A stretch of 64,000 nt of DNA from Phenylobacterium montanum (GCF_018135625.1 NZ_CP073078.1:4868501-4932500); one strand, 5' to 3'. Positions 33,450 through 42,368 are shown, counted from the stretch's first letter. The notes: generated from the sequence alone by a model not told the origin. Made by a program: numbers and translations.

Positions 33450-34838
33450 TCAGCTCGCCCGCTCGCCAAGCACCAGCCGGTTGAGGCTGGGCCTCAGGAC
33501 AAGGATCAGCACCCCGCCGACCAGGCCGATGGCGACCTGCATTCCCCAGAAGGCCGCCGGGGTCATGGTCTCGTAGAAGGCGCCGATCCAGCCGATCAGA
33601 AGGTTGGCCACGAACAGCGACAGGAACACGCTGCCCACCAGGGTGGCCTTCAGTCGCGCCGGCGCCGCCCGGGACACCAGGGCCAGCAGGGTCGGCCAGT
33701 AGTAGAGGAAGCCGACGCCCAGAAGGATGTCGTAGGCCACCGGCGCCAGCACCGAGACGCGGCCGCCGGACAGGCTGGCCAGGGCCTGGATCAGGTTGGC
33801 GGCGGTGGCGATGAAGGCGCCGACAGCGATCTTGCCGATCTCGTCCGGCTCGCGCCCGCGATCATGCTGCCAGCGCCACAGCACGAACAGCAGCGGCGCG
33901 CAGAGGATCGAGGTCAGGGGGTCGATCGAGCCGAACCAGGCGACCGGCACCAGGAAGCCCAGGAAATGCAGGTCGACATGGCTATCGACCCAAACCAGGC
34001 CGATGCTGGTGTTCTGATAGTAGACCACCGACTGGAACACGCTCAGCGCCATGATGGCGAAGAGGGCGAGCACCACCACGATCTCGTTGCGGCCGACGGC
34101 CTGATCGCCCGCGACCTTCGCCGTTTTGGCCGGCGGCGCGGGCAGGTGGCGATAGCCGGCCAGATAGGTCGCCAGCGCCAGCAGCATCAGCACGCCGGCC
34201 AGGCCGAAACCGGCGTGCCAGCCCCAGATCTGGGCCAGCAGGCCGCAGAGCAGCGGCCCGCCCACGGCGCCGAAGTTGATCGCCATGGAGAAGATGGCGA
34301 AACCGCGCGTGCGCCCCTCGCCGTCGTCCTGGCGATAAAGCTCGCCGACCTGGGTCGAGATGTTGCCCTTCAAAAGGCCGCAGCCGGTGATCAGAAGCGA
34401 AAGCGCCAAGAGGAACGAGGCGTCGAAGGCCATGGCCAGATGGCCGGCGCTCATCAGGAGCGCTCCGGCCACCACCGCCGCCCGTCGTCCGGTCAGCCGG
34501 TCGGCGATCAGCCCGCCCAGCACCGGGGTGAAGTAGACGAAGCCGGAATAGAGGCCCTTGATCTGCGAAGCGAGGCCGAGGGTGGTCAACCGGCCGAACA
34601 TATGCTCAAGCGCCGCGCGGAAACCGCCTATGCCGGCGACGTGCTCGATGTGGCCCGGCGTCAGCAGCCACTGGCTCATATAGAGCACCAGCAGACTGTT
34701 CAGACCGTAGAAGGAGAACCGCTCCCAGGCCTCGGTGAAGGCGAGGTAGGCCAGGGCCGGGGGCTGGCCGAAGAAGGTCTTCTCGGCCGAGGCCGGCGCC
34801 GCCTTTTCGATGGCCAGTTCGAACGGATCGTCGCTCAC
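33450..34838 (-). CDS. POT/PTR2-family proton-coupled peptide transporter
   Basis: A 462-residue inner-membrane di-/tripeptide:H+ symporter with about 14 hydrophobic segments. The family signatures are present: the proton-coupling ExxER motif in AFTEAWERFSFYG (about residue 33) and PVLGGLIADRLTGRR in the second-to-third helix region. The start is GTG at 34838, preceded by AGGAGA; the longer open frame upstream is not protein-like. It lies 44 bp downstream of the aminopeptidase P-like gene on the same strand, so peptide uptake and Xaa-Pro cleavage are linked. In context it probably imports proline- or hydroxyproline-containing peptides. Confidence 0.9.
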   Translation of the reverse strand: MSDDPFELAIEKAAPASAEKTFFGQPPALAYLAFTEAWERFSFYGLNSLLVLYMSQWLLTPGHIEHVAGIGGFRAALEHMFGRLTTLGLASQIKGLYSGFVYFTPVLGGLIADRLTGRRAAVVAGALLMSAGHLAMAFDASFLLALSLLITGCGLLKGNISTQVGELYRQDDGEGRTRGFAIFSMAINFGAVGGPLLCGLLAQIWGWHAGFGLAGVLMLLALATYLAGYRHLPAPPAKTAKVAGDQAVGRNEIVVVLALFAIMALSVFQSVVYYQNTSIGLVWVDSHVDLHFLGFLVPVAWFGSIDPLTSILCAPLLFVLWRWQHDRGREPDEIGKIAVGAFIATAANLIQALASLSGGRVSVLAPVAYDILLGVGFLYYWPTLLALVSRAAPARLKATLVGSVFLSLFVANLLIGWIGAFYETMTPAAFWGMQVAIGLVGGVLILVLRPSLNRLVLGERAS

Positions 34839-34882
34839 GAAGTCTCCTGCCAGTGGCGCGTCACGCAAGCTATAGGCGGTTT

Positions 34883-36085
34883 TCAGGAAAGCGGCTCGTC
34901 GATCGAGGTCGAGGGCCGGGTGAACCAGGCGGCGCCGTCCTCGGTGACGTGGAAATGGTCCTCCAGCCGCACCCCGAACTGTTCGGGCACGACGATCATC
35001 GGCTCGTTGGAGAAGCACATGCCTGTCTGCAGCGGTGTCTTGTCGCCGCGCACCAGATAGGGCGCCTCGTGGACCGACAGGCCGATGCCGTGGCCGGTCC
35101 GATGCGGCAGGCCGGGCAGGGCGTAGTCCGGCCCGAGGCCGTGGGCCTCCAGCACCGCCCGCGCAGCGGCGTCTATGGCCTCGCATGGGACGCCGGGCCG
35201 AACCGCAGCGAAGGCGGCGGCCTGGGCCTCCTTCTCGATCGCCCAGACGCGGCGCTGCTCGGGGCTCGGCTCGCCGAACGCATAGGTGCGGGTGATGTCG
35301 GCGTGATAGCCGTGCACCTGGCAGCCGGTGTCGATCAGCACCAGCTCGCCCGCCTTCAGGCTCTGCTCGCCCGGCAGGCCGTGCGGATAGGCGCTGGCCT
35401 CGCCGAACTGCACCGCGCAGAAGGTCGAGCCGCCGTCGGCGCCCAGGGCGCGGTGGGCGGCGTCGATGAAGCTGCGCACCTCGGCGGTGGTGATGCCCTC
35501 GCGCAGGATGCGCCCGGCACGGCGGTGGACCTCCAAGGTCAGACCCTTGGCGTAGCGCAGGCAGGCGAGTTCGGCCTCGGACTTGATGGATCGGCAGCCA
35601 TCGACCACGGGGGCGGCGCTCACCAGCTCCACCTGGGGTGCGGCCCCGCGTAACGCCTCCGAAGCGCCGAAGGGCAGGGCGGGATCGACGGCAAGGCGGC
35701 TCGCGCCCATCGCCGCCAGCGCCTGGGCGATCAGGGCGGCGGGCGGCTCGTGCTCATGCCACAGGCGGATATCCGCATCGACGACCAAGCACGCTTTCAG
35801 CGAGCCCAGCTCGAAGGCCGGGCAGATCATCACCGGCGCGCCATCTGCCGGCAGCAGCATGGCCACCAGCCGCTCGCTGGGGCTCCAGGCGGCGCCCGTG
35901 AAATAGCGCAGGCTGTCGCCGGCGTGGATCAACAGGGCCTGGGCGCCCGTCTCCGCGGTCAGCCGCCGCGCCTTGGCCAGCCGCGCCGCGTATTCGGCAG
36001 GCTGGATCGCCGGCGGCCGCCCCGGCGGCGGGGCAAGGGTCTTCAGTTCGGCCTCCGCCGTCGAACCGCCGACGCCCTGGGTCAT
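34883..36085 (-). CDS. M24-family Xaa-Pro peptidase (aminopeptidase P/prolidase-like)
   Basis: A 400-residue metallopeptidase. The creatinase-like N-terminal domain (about 30-165) is followed by the pita-bread catalytic domain with all five metal ligands visible: Asp252 and Asp263 in IDTGCQVHGYHAD, His332 in HRTGHGIG, Glu361 in SNEPM, and Glu375 in RLEDHF. It would free proline or hydroxyproline from short peptides. The gene overlaps the upstream oxidoreductase gene by ATGA and precedes the peptide transporter. No signal peptide is present, so it acts on imported peptides in the cytoplasm. Confidence 0.9.
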   Translation of the reverse strand: MTQGVGGSTAEAELKTLAPPPGRPPAIQPAEYAARLAKARRLTAETGAQALLIHAGDSLRYFTGAAWSPSERLVAMLLPADGAPVMICPAFELGSLKACLVVDADIRLWHEHEPPAALIAQALAAMGASRLAVDPALPFGASEALRGAAPQVELVSAAPVVDGCRSIKSEAELACLRYAKGLTLEVHRRAGRILREGITTAEVRSFIDAAHRALGADGGSTFCAVQFGEASAYPHGLPGEQSLKAGELVLIDTGCQVHGYHADITRTYAFGEPSPEQRRVWAIEKEAQAAAFAAVRPGVPCEAIDAAARAVLEAHGLGPDYALPGLPHRTGHGIGLSVHEAPYLVRGDKTPLQTGMCFSNEPMIVVPEQFGVRLEDHFHVTEDGAAWFTRPSTSIDEPLS

Positions 36086-37368
36086 GTCGAAGTCTCCTTG
36101 CGCTGAGAATTGCTGTAGCCGGCCCTGGCGAACCGGTCGATGTCGAAGGGGGCCAGGTCGACCGGCGGCGCGGCGTCCTGCGCCATGGCGGCCACGATCT
36201 CACCGGTGGTCGCCGCCAGGGTCAGGCCCAGATGCTGATGGCCGAAAGCGTAGGCCAGGTTGGTGGCGCGGGCGCTCCGCCCGATCGCCGGCAGGTAGTC
36301 GGGCAGGGTCGGCCGCGCGCCCATCCAGCGGCTGATCGGGCCCTCGAACGGCAGGCCCAGCTCGCGCGCGTGCCGCTCCAGCCGCGCCCATTTGCGCGCG
36401 TCCGGCGGCGCCTCGGCGCGACCGAATTCGACAAAGCCGGCCAGGCGCAGCCGCTGGCCGAAGCGGGTGGCGATCACCGAACGGTCCTCGAACACCACCG
36501 GCGGCGGCTCGCCCCAGCCGGGCGCCGCCGCCTCGATGTGATAGCCGCGCTCGGCGATCAGGGGCGCGCTGTGCCCGGCCTGTCGCATCAGGGCGCGCGA
36601 GCCGACCCCGGCGGCGACCAGGATCAGTCCGGGTTCGAGCCGTTGGCCGTCGCTGAGGCTCAGCACTGCTCGACCGTCGCTAACCGACAGCCCCTGAGCC
36701 CGAGCCTGTATCCGCTGGCCTCCGGCCGCTGCGAAAGCCCCGCCCAGTCTGCTCAGCAGCCGCGCTGGATCGTCGATCTGTCCCGTACCGGTGAAACGCG
36801 CTCCGCCTGCCAAGAGTTGGGCTAGACGTTCTTGAACCGCCGCCAGCGCGTCGGGTTTCAGCGCCGCGAACTTGGCCTCGCCGATATCTGCACCGTGCCA
36901 AGCGGCCAGGCCCGCCGCCATGCTTTTCCATCGCTCCCAGACCACAACGTGTCCGTCCTCGCGCACCAGCCCCGGATCGCCCAGCGCCTCGGCCAGTCGC
37001 CGCCAGGCCGGCAGGGCGCCCGCCATCAGCGCGCCCAGCGCCCGCCGCCCCCGCTCGAAGGTGGCCGCGTCGCTGGCGCGGACATGGCTCAGCGCCCAGG
37101 GTCCCCAATCACCGATGTCGGTAAGGCGGAAATCGAGAGGGCCGCCGAAACCGAAAAGTCGCCGCGGCGCCGAGGCTAGCGTTCTGGGCGAGGCCAGCGG
37201 CTCGACCTGCTCGGTCGCCAGGTGGCCGGCGTTGCCGAACGAGGCCGGGGGTGGCGAAGCCTCCGGATCGACCAGCAGCACTTCCGCTCCCGCCTGGCGC
37301 AGCCGCAGGGCGCAGGCCAGGCCGATCAGGCCGCCTCCCGCCACCACCACATCGGCCCGAGCCTGCAT
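36082..37368 (-). CDS. DAO-family FAD oxidoreductase (probable cis-4-hydroxy-D-proline dehydrogenase)
   Basis: A 428-residue flavoprotein. It starts MQARADVVVAGGGLIGLACAL with the FAD-binding GGGLIG at 11-16, has SFGNAGHLATEQVEPLASP as in DadA-type dehydrogenases, and ends with the FAD-contacting AYAFGHQHLGLTLAA. DadA-like enzymes beside hydroxyproline epimerase genes oxidise cis-4-hydroxy-D-proline to pyrroline-4-hydroxy-2-carboxylate, which is the inferred role. The true start is 37368; a much longer open frame extends upstream but runs through the divergent genes. It begins the minus-strand operon with the peptidase and the peptide transporter. Confidence 0.85.
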   Translation of the reverse strand: MQARADVVVAGGGLIGLACALRLRQAGAEVLLVDPEASPPPASFGNAGHLATEQVEPLASPRTLASAPRRLFGFGGPLDFRLTDIGDWGPWALSHVRASDAATFERGRRALGALMAGALPAWRRLAEALGDPGLVREDGHVVVWERWKSMAAGLAAWHGADIGEAKFAALKPDALAAVQERLAQLLAGGARFTGTGQIDDPARLLSRLGGAFAAAGGQRIQARAQGLSVSDGRAVLSLSDGQRLEPGLILVAAGVGSRALMRQAGHSAPLIAERGYHIEAAAPGWGEPPPVVFEDRSVIATRFGQRLRLAGFVEFGRAEAPPDARKWARLERHARELGLPFEGPISRWMGARPTLPDYLPAIGRSARATNLAYAFGHQHLGLTLAATTGEIVAAMAQDAAPPVDLAPFDIDRFARAGYSNSQRKETST

Positions 37369-37392
37369 CCAGCCTTTACCTCCGATTTTCAG

Positions 37393-37411
37393 ATCGTATA
37401 CTGTATGCGAT
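37393..37411. promoter_or_regulatory. Near-perfect 19-bp palindrome, candidate GntR operator
   Basis: ATCGTATAC-T-GTATGCGAT has one mismatch between arms. It lies in the 63-bp divergent gap between the oxidoreductase and the DapA-family gene, the ideal place to control both arms. The GTATAC core is typical of FCD-type GntR regulators, and one is encoded at the end of the plus-strand operon. Confidence 0.6.
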
Positions 37412-37431
37412 TGTCTGAAGGAAGCTGTCCC

Positions 37432-38334
37432 ATGGCCACCCTCTCCTGGTCCGGCGTCTATCCCGCCGCCACCACCCAGTTTTGCGAGGACGGCGCGATC
37501 GACTTCGGCGCCACCCAGGCCGGCCTCGATGCCCTGGTCCGCGACGGGGTGCACGGCCTGATCGTGCTCGGCACCTGCGGCGAGAACAATTCGCTGGAGC
37601 CGGAGGAAAAGCGCCAGGTGCTGAAGGCCGCGGTCGAGGTCGTGGCCGGACGGGTTCCGGTGGTGACGGGGGTCTCCGAGCTGACCACCGAACGCGCCGC
37701 CTGTTTCGCCCGCGACGCCGAGGCCCTGGGCGTCGACGCCCTGATGGCCCTGCCGGCCATGGTCTATGTGCCGACCGAGGCCGAGCTCGCCGCCCATTTC
37801 ACCGCGGTGGCCGAGGCCTCCGCCCTGCCGGTGATGCTCTACAACAACCCCCCCGCCTACCGGGTCAATGTGAGCCTGGAGACGCTGAAGCGCCTCTCCG
37901 GCGTCGGCAACATCGTCGCAATCAAGGAGAGCGCGCCCGACACCCGGCGCATCACCGACCTGATCAACGCCTTCGGCGACCGCTACGTGGTCATGGCCGG
38001 CCTGGACGATGTGGCGCTTGAGGGTCTGGTCCTCGGCGCCCGCGGCTGGGTCTCGGGCCTGACCAGCGCCTTCCCGCAAGAGTCGGTGGCCCTGGTCGAG
38101 GCCGTGAAGCGCGGGGACATGGCCCTGGCCCTGCGCATCTACCGCTGGTTCATGCCGCTGTTGCATCTCGACGCCGGCCACGACCTCGTGCAGTCGATCA
38201 AACTGGCCGAGCAGATCATGGGCCGCGGCTCGGAGCGCGTGCGCATGCCCCGCCTGCCGCTGGAGGGCGCGCGCCGGGCCGAGGTGATCGCCATGGTCGA
38301 GATGGCCGCCGCGACCCGGCCCACGCTCTCCTGA
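37432..38334 (+). CDS. DapA-family enzyme (probable pyrroline-4-hydroxy-2-carboxylate deaminase)
   Basis: A 300-residue class I aldolase-fold enzyme of the dihydrodipicolinate synthase family. The Schiff-base Lys is at about 165 (IVAIKESAPD), the catalytic Tyr at about 137 (MLYNNPPAY), and GTCGENNSLEPEEK is the substrate-carboxylate loop. Next to a hydroxyproline epimerase and a DadA-like oxidase, the expected role is deamination of pyrroline-4-hydroxy-2-carboxylate to 2-oxoglutarate semialdehyde. The start at 37432 follows GAAGGAAG by seven bases; an in-frame ATG at 37405 lies inside the operator palindrome and is less likely. Confidence 0.86.
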   Translation: MATLSWSGVYPAATTQFCEDGAIDFGATQAGLDALVRDGVHGLIVLGTCGENNSLEPEEKRQVLKAAVEVVAGRVPVVTGVSELTTERAACFARDAEALGVDALMALPAMVYVPTEAELAAHFTAVAEASALPVMLYNNPPAYRVNVSLETLKRLSGVGNIVAIKESAPDTRRITDLINAFGDRYVVMAGLDDVALEGLVLGARGWVSGLTSAFPQESVALVEAVKRGDMALALRIYRWFMPLLHLDAGHDLVQSIKLAEQIMGRGSERVRMPRLPLEGARRAEVIAMVEMAAATRPTLS

Positions 38335-38352
38335 ACGCCGGGGAGCCACCCA

Positions 38353-39348
38353 ATGCGCCACACCTTCTTCTGCATCGACGGCCACACCGCCGGCAATCCG
38401 GTGCGGCTGGTCGCCGGCGGCGCGCCGCTCTTGCAAGGCGCCTCGATGAGCGAGCGGCGCCAGGACTTCCTGGCCCGCTTCGACTGGATCCGCACCGGCC
38501 TGATGTTCGAGCCGCGCGGCCACGACATGATGTCCGGCGGCTTCCTCTATCCGCCAACCTTGCCGGACACCGACGCCGGCGTCCTTTTCATCGAGACCAG
38601 CGGCTGCCTGCCCATGTGCGGCCACGGGACCATCGGCATCGTCACCTTCGGCCTGGAGAACGGCCTGATCGTCCCGCGCGAGCCCGGCCGCCTGCGCCTG
38701 GAGGTCCCGGCCGGGGTGATCGACCTGGACTATGCGGTGGAGGCCGGCCGCGTGGCCTGGGTCAAGATCCGCAATGTGCCCAGCTATGTCGCGGCAGAGG
38801 GCATCCGTATCGAGGTTCCTGGCCTCGGTCCCCTGAGCGTGGATGTGGCCTATGGCGGCAACTACTACGCTATCGTCGAGCCGCAGGGCGGCTATCGGGG
38901 CCTCGACGCCCTGGGCGCCCAGGCGATCCTGCGCTTCAGCCCCCAGGTTCGCGCCCTGGTGCGCGAGCAGTTCACCCCGGTGCATCCGCTGGACCCCACC
39001 ATCCAGGGGGTCAGCCACGTGCTCTGGGCCGATGCCCCCAGCAGCGAAGGCGCCCATGGCCGCAACGCCGTCTTCTACGGCGAGCGCGCCATCGACCGCA
39101 GCCCCTGCGGCACCGGCACCTCGGCCCGGCTGGCGCATCTGTTCGCCAAGGGGCGGCTCAAAGTCGGCGAGCCTTTCGTGCATGAGAGCTTCATCAAGAG
39201 CCGCTTCACTGGCCGGGTCGAGGCGGTGACCGAACTGGCCGGCCGGCCCGCGATCATCCCCTCGGTGCAGGGCTCGGCCATCGCCACCGGCCACAACACG
39301 ATCTGGATCGACCGCGCCGACGTCTTCTGGGAAGGATTCCAGGTCTGA
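38353..39348 (+). CDS. Proline racemase family, probable 4-hydroxyproline 2-epimerase
   Basis: A 331-residue cofactor-independent epimerase. Both catalytic Cys are present: Cys89 in PMCGHGTIG and Cys252 in DRSPCGTGTSA. This argues for racemase or epimerase activity rather than the dehydratase branch, in which the first Cys is replaced. In this neighbourhood the reaction is probably trans-4-hydroxy-L-proline to cis-4-hydroxy-D-proline in the cytoplasm. It lies 18 bp after the DapA-family gene, and its stop overlaps the apparent CTG start of the GntR regulator. Confidence 0.9.
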   Translation: MRHTFFCIDGHTAGNPVRLVAGGAPLLQGASMSERRQDFLARFDWIRTGLMFEPRGHDMMSGGFLYPPTLPDTDAGVLFIETSGCLPMCGHGTIGIVTFGLENGLIVPREPGRLRLEVPAGVIDLDYAVEAGRVAWVKIRNVPSYVAAEGIRIEVPGLGPLSVDVAYGGNYYAIVEPQGGYRGLDALGAQAILRFSPQVRALVREQFTPVHPLDPTIQGVSHVLWADAPSSEGAHGRNAVFYGERAIDRSPCGTGTSARLAHLFAKGRLKVGEPFVHESFIKSRFTGRVEAVTELAGRPAIIPSVQGSAIATGHNTIWIDRADVFWEGFQV

Positions 39349-39986
39349 CCGCCCCCCTGCAAGTCCGCACCCTCGTCGACCAGGCCTATGAGCTGGTGCG
39401 CGGCCGCATCCTGTCCGGCGAGATCGCCCCCGGCGCGCCGATCCGCCAAGACGGTCTGGCCGAGACCCTGGGCGTCAGCAAGATCCCCGTGCGCGAGGCC
39501 CTGGGCCGGCTGGAGCAGGACGGGCTTTTGAGCTCGCATCCTAACCGCGGCTATGTGGTCCGCCCCATGACCGCCGACGAGGCGGCGGAGATCTTCGACC
39601 TCAGGCTCAAGATAGAGCCCGCCGCCACGGCCGAGGGCGCGCGCCGGGCGACGGCGGCTGAGCGAGACCACGCCGCCATGCTTCTGGCGCGGTTGGAAGC
39701 CGAGCCTTCGGCGGCCGAAGCCATCGCCCTGAACCGCGCCTTCCACCTGGCTCTTTTCGCCCCCTGCGGCGAGGTCACCAACCAGCTGCTGGAACGCCTG
39801 CACGTCCTGGCCGAGCGCTATGTGCGCATGCATCTGGAGCCCACCGGCCGCCGCGCGCGGGCCCGCAGCGAACACAGGGCGCTGTTCGAAGCCTGGGTCG
39901 GCGGCCGGTCGGCCGTGGTCGAAGCGCTCACCGCCAGCCACATCCGCGCCACCATGAACGACCTGATGGGGCAGCTCGGCCGGTAG
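39345..39986 (+). CDS. GntR-family regulator, FCD type, with apparent CTG start
   Basis: A 213-residue regulator. The winged helix (about 10-75) has LAETLGVSKIPVREALGRLEQDG; the FCD effector domain follows with EIFDLRLKIEPAA and AFHLALFAPCG. The expected family N terminus (VRTLVDQAYELVRGRIL) lies upstream of the first standard in-frame start (GTG 39396). The only fitting start is CTG at 39345, which overlaps the epimerase stop as CTGA and follows AAGGA by eight bases. The other couplings in this window use ATGA or GTGA in the same way. It probably regulates the divergent cluster through the palindrome at 37393. Confidence 0.8.
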   Translation: MTAPLQVRTLVDQAYELVRGRILSGEIAPGAPIRQDGLAETLGVSKIPVREALGRLEQDGLLSSHPNRGYVVRPMTADEAAEIFDLRLKIEPAATAEGARRATAAERDHAAMLLARLEAEPSAAEAIALNRAFHLALFAPCGEVTNQLLERLHVLAERYVRMHLEPTGRRARARSEHRALFEAWVGGRSAVVEALTASHIRATMNDLMGQLGR

Positions 39987-39991
39987 CCGCC

Positions 39992-42199
39992 TCAGTGCGC
40001 CTCCACTCGTCCCACCGACCAGTGGAACACCCTGCTGAGCAGGTCCGAGGGCACGATCGGCTTGGCGATATGGTCGTTCATGCCGGCGGCGCGGCAGGCT
40101 TCCAGATGGTGCTCCAGCACATTGGCGCTCAGGGCCACGATTGGGGTGCTGCGGTTCAGGTCCGAGCCGCCGCGTATGGCGCGGGCGGCGGCGATCCCGT
40201 CCATGCCCGGCATCTGCAGGTCCATCAGGATCAGGTCGAAGGCGGCCTTCTCGGTCATCAGGATCGCCTCCATGGCCCCGCCCGCCTCGCTGACCCGGTA
40301 GTCGAAGCTGGTCAGCAGCGCGCCCACCAGCTCGCGGTTGGCCGCCACGTCGTCGACGATCAGGATGTGGGCGCCGTGGCCGCTGCGGGCCTCCGGCGCC
40401 GGCTGGGCTTCGCCCTCGGCCGGCGCGGCGGCGGTGCTCGGGGCCTGGAAGGTGAACCAGAAGGTCGAGCCGCGGCCCAGCTGGGTGTCCACCCCGATCG
40501 TCCCGCCCATCAGGGCCACCAGCGCCTTGCAGATCGCCAGGCCCAGGCCCGAGCCTTGCTGGCTCCGCTCGGCGGAGTCGTCGACTTGGGAGTAGCGCTG
40601 GAACAGCCGCTCGGCGGCCTCGCCGGCGATGCCCACCCCGCTGTCGGTGACCGCGATCCGCAGCAGGCCGCCGCCTTCGCGCAGATGGGCGACCCGCACC
40701 TTCACCCCCCCGCGGTCGGTGAATTTGATGGCGTTGGTCAGAAGGTTCAACAGCACCTGGCGCACGCGCAGGGGGTCGGCGACCACCCGGGACGGCAGGT
40801 CCGCCGGCAGCTCCACCTCCAGGGCCAGGCGCTTGGCCCGGGCCTGGGCGCGCACCAGCTCCACCGTGTCCGCAATGAACCGCCGCGGATCCAGGACCAC
40901 CGGCGACAGGGCCACCTTGCCGGACTCCAGCTTGGAGAAGTCCAGCACGTCGTTGACGATACTGAGCAGGGTGCGGCTGGCGGTGACGATACGGTCGACA
41001 TAGGTCGCCGCAGGCCCCGGCAGGTCGGGGGTGGATTCCAGCAGGCCGGCGAAGCCGATGATCCCGGTCAGGGGCGTCCTGATCTCGTGGCTCATGGTGG
41101 CCAGGAACTCCGACTTGGCGCTGGACGCCGCCTCGGCCTGGCGGCTGCGGTCCAGAAGCTCGCGTTCTGCCTTCCGGCGGTGGGCGGCGTCGCGCAGCAC
41201 GGTGATCACCCCGCCGACCCGGCCGTCCGACCCGCGGATCGCGGTCGAGCTGGCCTCCATCGCCACATAGCCGCCGTCCTTGCACCGGATGCGGAAATCG
41301 CGCGGGCCTTCGGTCTGGCGCAGCCGCCCCTTGAGCAGTCGCCTGCGCGAGCGGATCGCGCCCCGCCGATCGTGCGGGTGGATCAGATCAAGGGCGTTGG
41401 CGCCCAGGAGCTCGTCCGGCGCATAGCCGAGCTGGCGGCAGGTGTCCGAGACGAAGGCGATCGATCCGTCGGCTCTCGACTGCACCGCCACCTCGCCGTG
41501 GCGCTCGGTCAGGATCTCGTAGTCCGGGGCCGGCGATTGCGATCCGGCGACGGGGGGCGCGGCGGTTTGATCCCGTCGAAGGTGCGGCCAGATCTTCAGG
41601 CTGGCGGGACTGCGCGCGATCACTGTGACCGCGCACAGCACGGCCAGGATCAGGAGCGGGTGCCGCTCTTGCGCGCTTGGCGTCCAGAGCAGGAAGGTGG
41701 CGATGGCCAGCACCGGCGCGATCTCGACCATCTCCAGGCGCGGGCTCCTGGTGATCCGGCGCGCGGTGCAGACACAGAGTCCGGTCCACAGAGCGACGCC
41801 GGCGGCCACGGCCGTAGTGTCCGCCTGTAGCCACAGCGCCTCACCCAGGCTGGCCCACGTCAGGCCTTCCAGCAGCTCGATCGCCAGCAATCCTCCGTCC
41901 GAGGCGGCGGAGCGCGCGTGGTCGGGCGCCGGATGGAAGGCCTCGGCCGCGATCAGCATGCTTTGGGCGAGCAGCCAAAGGGCGCAGAGCCATGCCGGCA
42001 GCAGGAACGCCGTGACGACGCCGACCAGCAGCAACAGCCCGACCCGCCTTGTCAGCGCGCGGAACGCGGGTCCGGTGTGTTCGCCGGAGTCCTCGCCGAA
42101 CAGCGTCCCGGCTCCGGCCATGAACGCACGCGCCGGCCAGGGTCCGCGCCAGGGGTCATCCGGCGCCGCCTCGGTGCGGGTGTTGGGTCGCACTGTCAT
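39992..42199 (-). CDS. PAS-containing hybrid sensor histidine kinase
   Basis: A 735-residue hybrid kinase. About six hydrophobic segments (52-195) form an N-terminal membrane domain. A PAS domain (about 230-340) contains VSDTCRQLGYAPDELLG and is followed by a coiled linker. The HisKA His is at about 371 (MSHEIRTPLTG). The HATPase shows NLLTNAIKFT, DSGVGI and GSGLGL, and the receiver has the phospho-acceptor Asp at about 660 (LILMDLQMPGMDG). It lies convergent to the GntR gene with a 5-bp gap. It does not obviously belong to either flanking catabolic locus. Confidence 0.9.
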   Translation of the reverse strand: MTVRPNTRTEAAPDDPWRGPWPARAFMAGAGTLFGEDSGEHTGPAFRALTRRVGLLLLVGVVTAFLLPAWLCALWLLAQSMLIAAEAFHPAPDHARSAASDGGLLAIELLEGLTWASLGEALWLQADTTAVAAGVALWTGLCVCTARRITRSPRLEMVEIAPVLAIATFLLWTPSAQERHPLLILAVLCAVTVIARSPASLKIWPHLRRDQTAAPPVAGSQSPAPDYEILTERHGEVAVQSRADGSIAFVSDTCRQLGYAPDELLGANALDLIHPHDRRGAIRSRRRLLKGRLRQTEGPRDFRIRCKDGGYVAMEASSTAIRGSDGRVGGVITVLRDAAHRRKAERELLDRSRQAEAASSAKSEFLATMSHEIRTPLTGIIGFAGLLESTPDLPGPAATYVDRIVTASRTLLSIVNDVLDFSKLESGKVALSPVVLDPRRFIADTVELVRAQARAKRLALEVELPADLPSRVVADPLRVRQVLLNLLTNAIKFTDRGGVKVRVAHLREGGGLLRIAVTDSGVGIAGEAAERLFQRYSQVDDSAERSQQGSGLGLAICKALVALMGGTIGVDTQLGRGSTFWFTFQAPSTAAAPAEGEAQPAPEARSGHGAHILIVDDVAANRELVGALLTSFDYRVSEAGGAMEAILMTEKAAFDLILMDLQMPGMDGIAAARAIRGGSDLNRSTPIVALSANVLEHHLEACRAAGMNDHIAKPIVPSDLLSRVFHWSVGRVEAH

Positions 42200-42301
42200 G
42201 GATGACCGCCCAGTATCGTGGCGAAACGCGCAACGACGCTATTCGATGCCAAGCTCTGCCGGAGACGTACCACGAAACGCCGGCAAGGCGCGAGAGCGCC
42301 A

Positions 42302-42316
42302 ACTTGTCTGACAAGT
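42302..42316. promoter_or_regulatory. TTGTCTGACAA operator site 1 (ABC operon promoter)
   Basis: ACTTGTCTGACAAGT is a perfect 15-bp palindrome. It lies 123-137 bp before the substrate-binding protein gene. The same core recurs 67 bp downstream and, as variants, in the promoter of the tandem GntR regulator. Confidence 0.7.
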
Positions 42317-42368
42317 GACCCCCGACTTAGATGGATTGCTTGCTTTCCAGGCGGCTGGATTGTTCGAT

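Noticed and set aside
37369-39294. Upstream extension of the minus-strand oxidoreductase frame (642 extra codons)
   Set aside because: It lies antisense to the DapA-family and epimerase genes and has no protein character; the FAD motif begins right after the ATG at 37368.
39075-41285. Minus-strand open frame of 736 codons overlapping the hybrid kinase
   Set aside because: It is a shifted frame of the kinase gene and of the DNA behind it; only the kinase frame has domain motifs.
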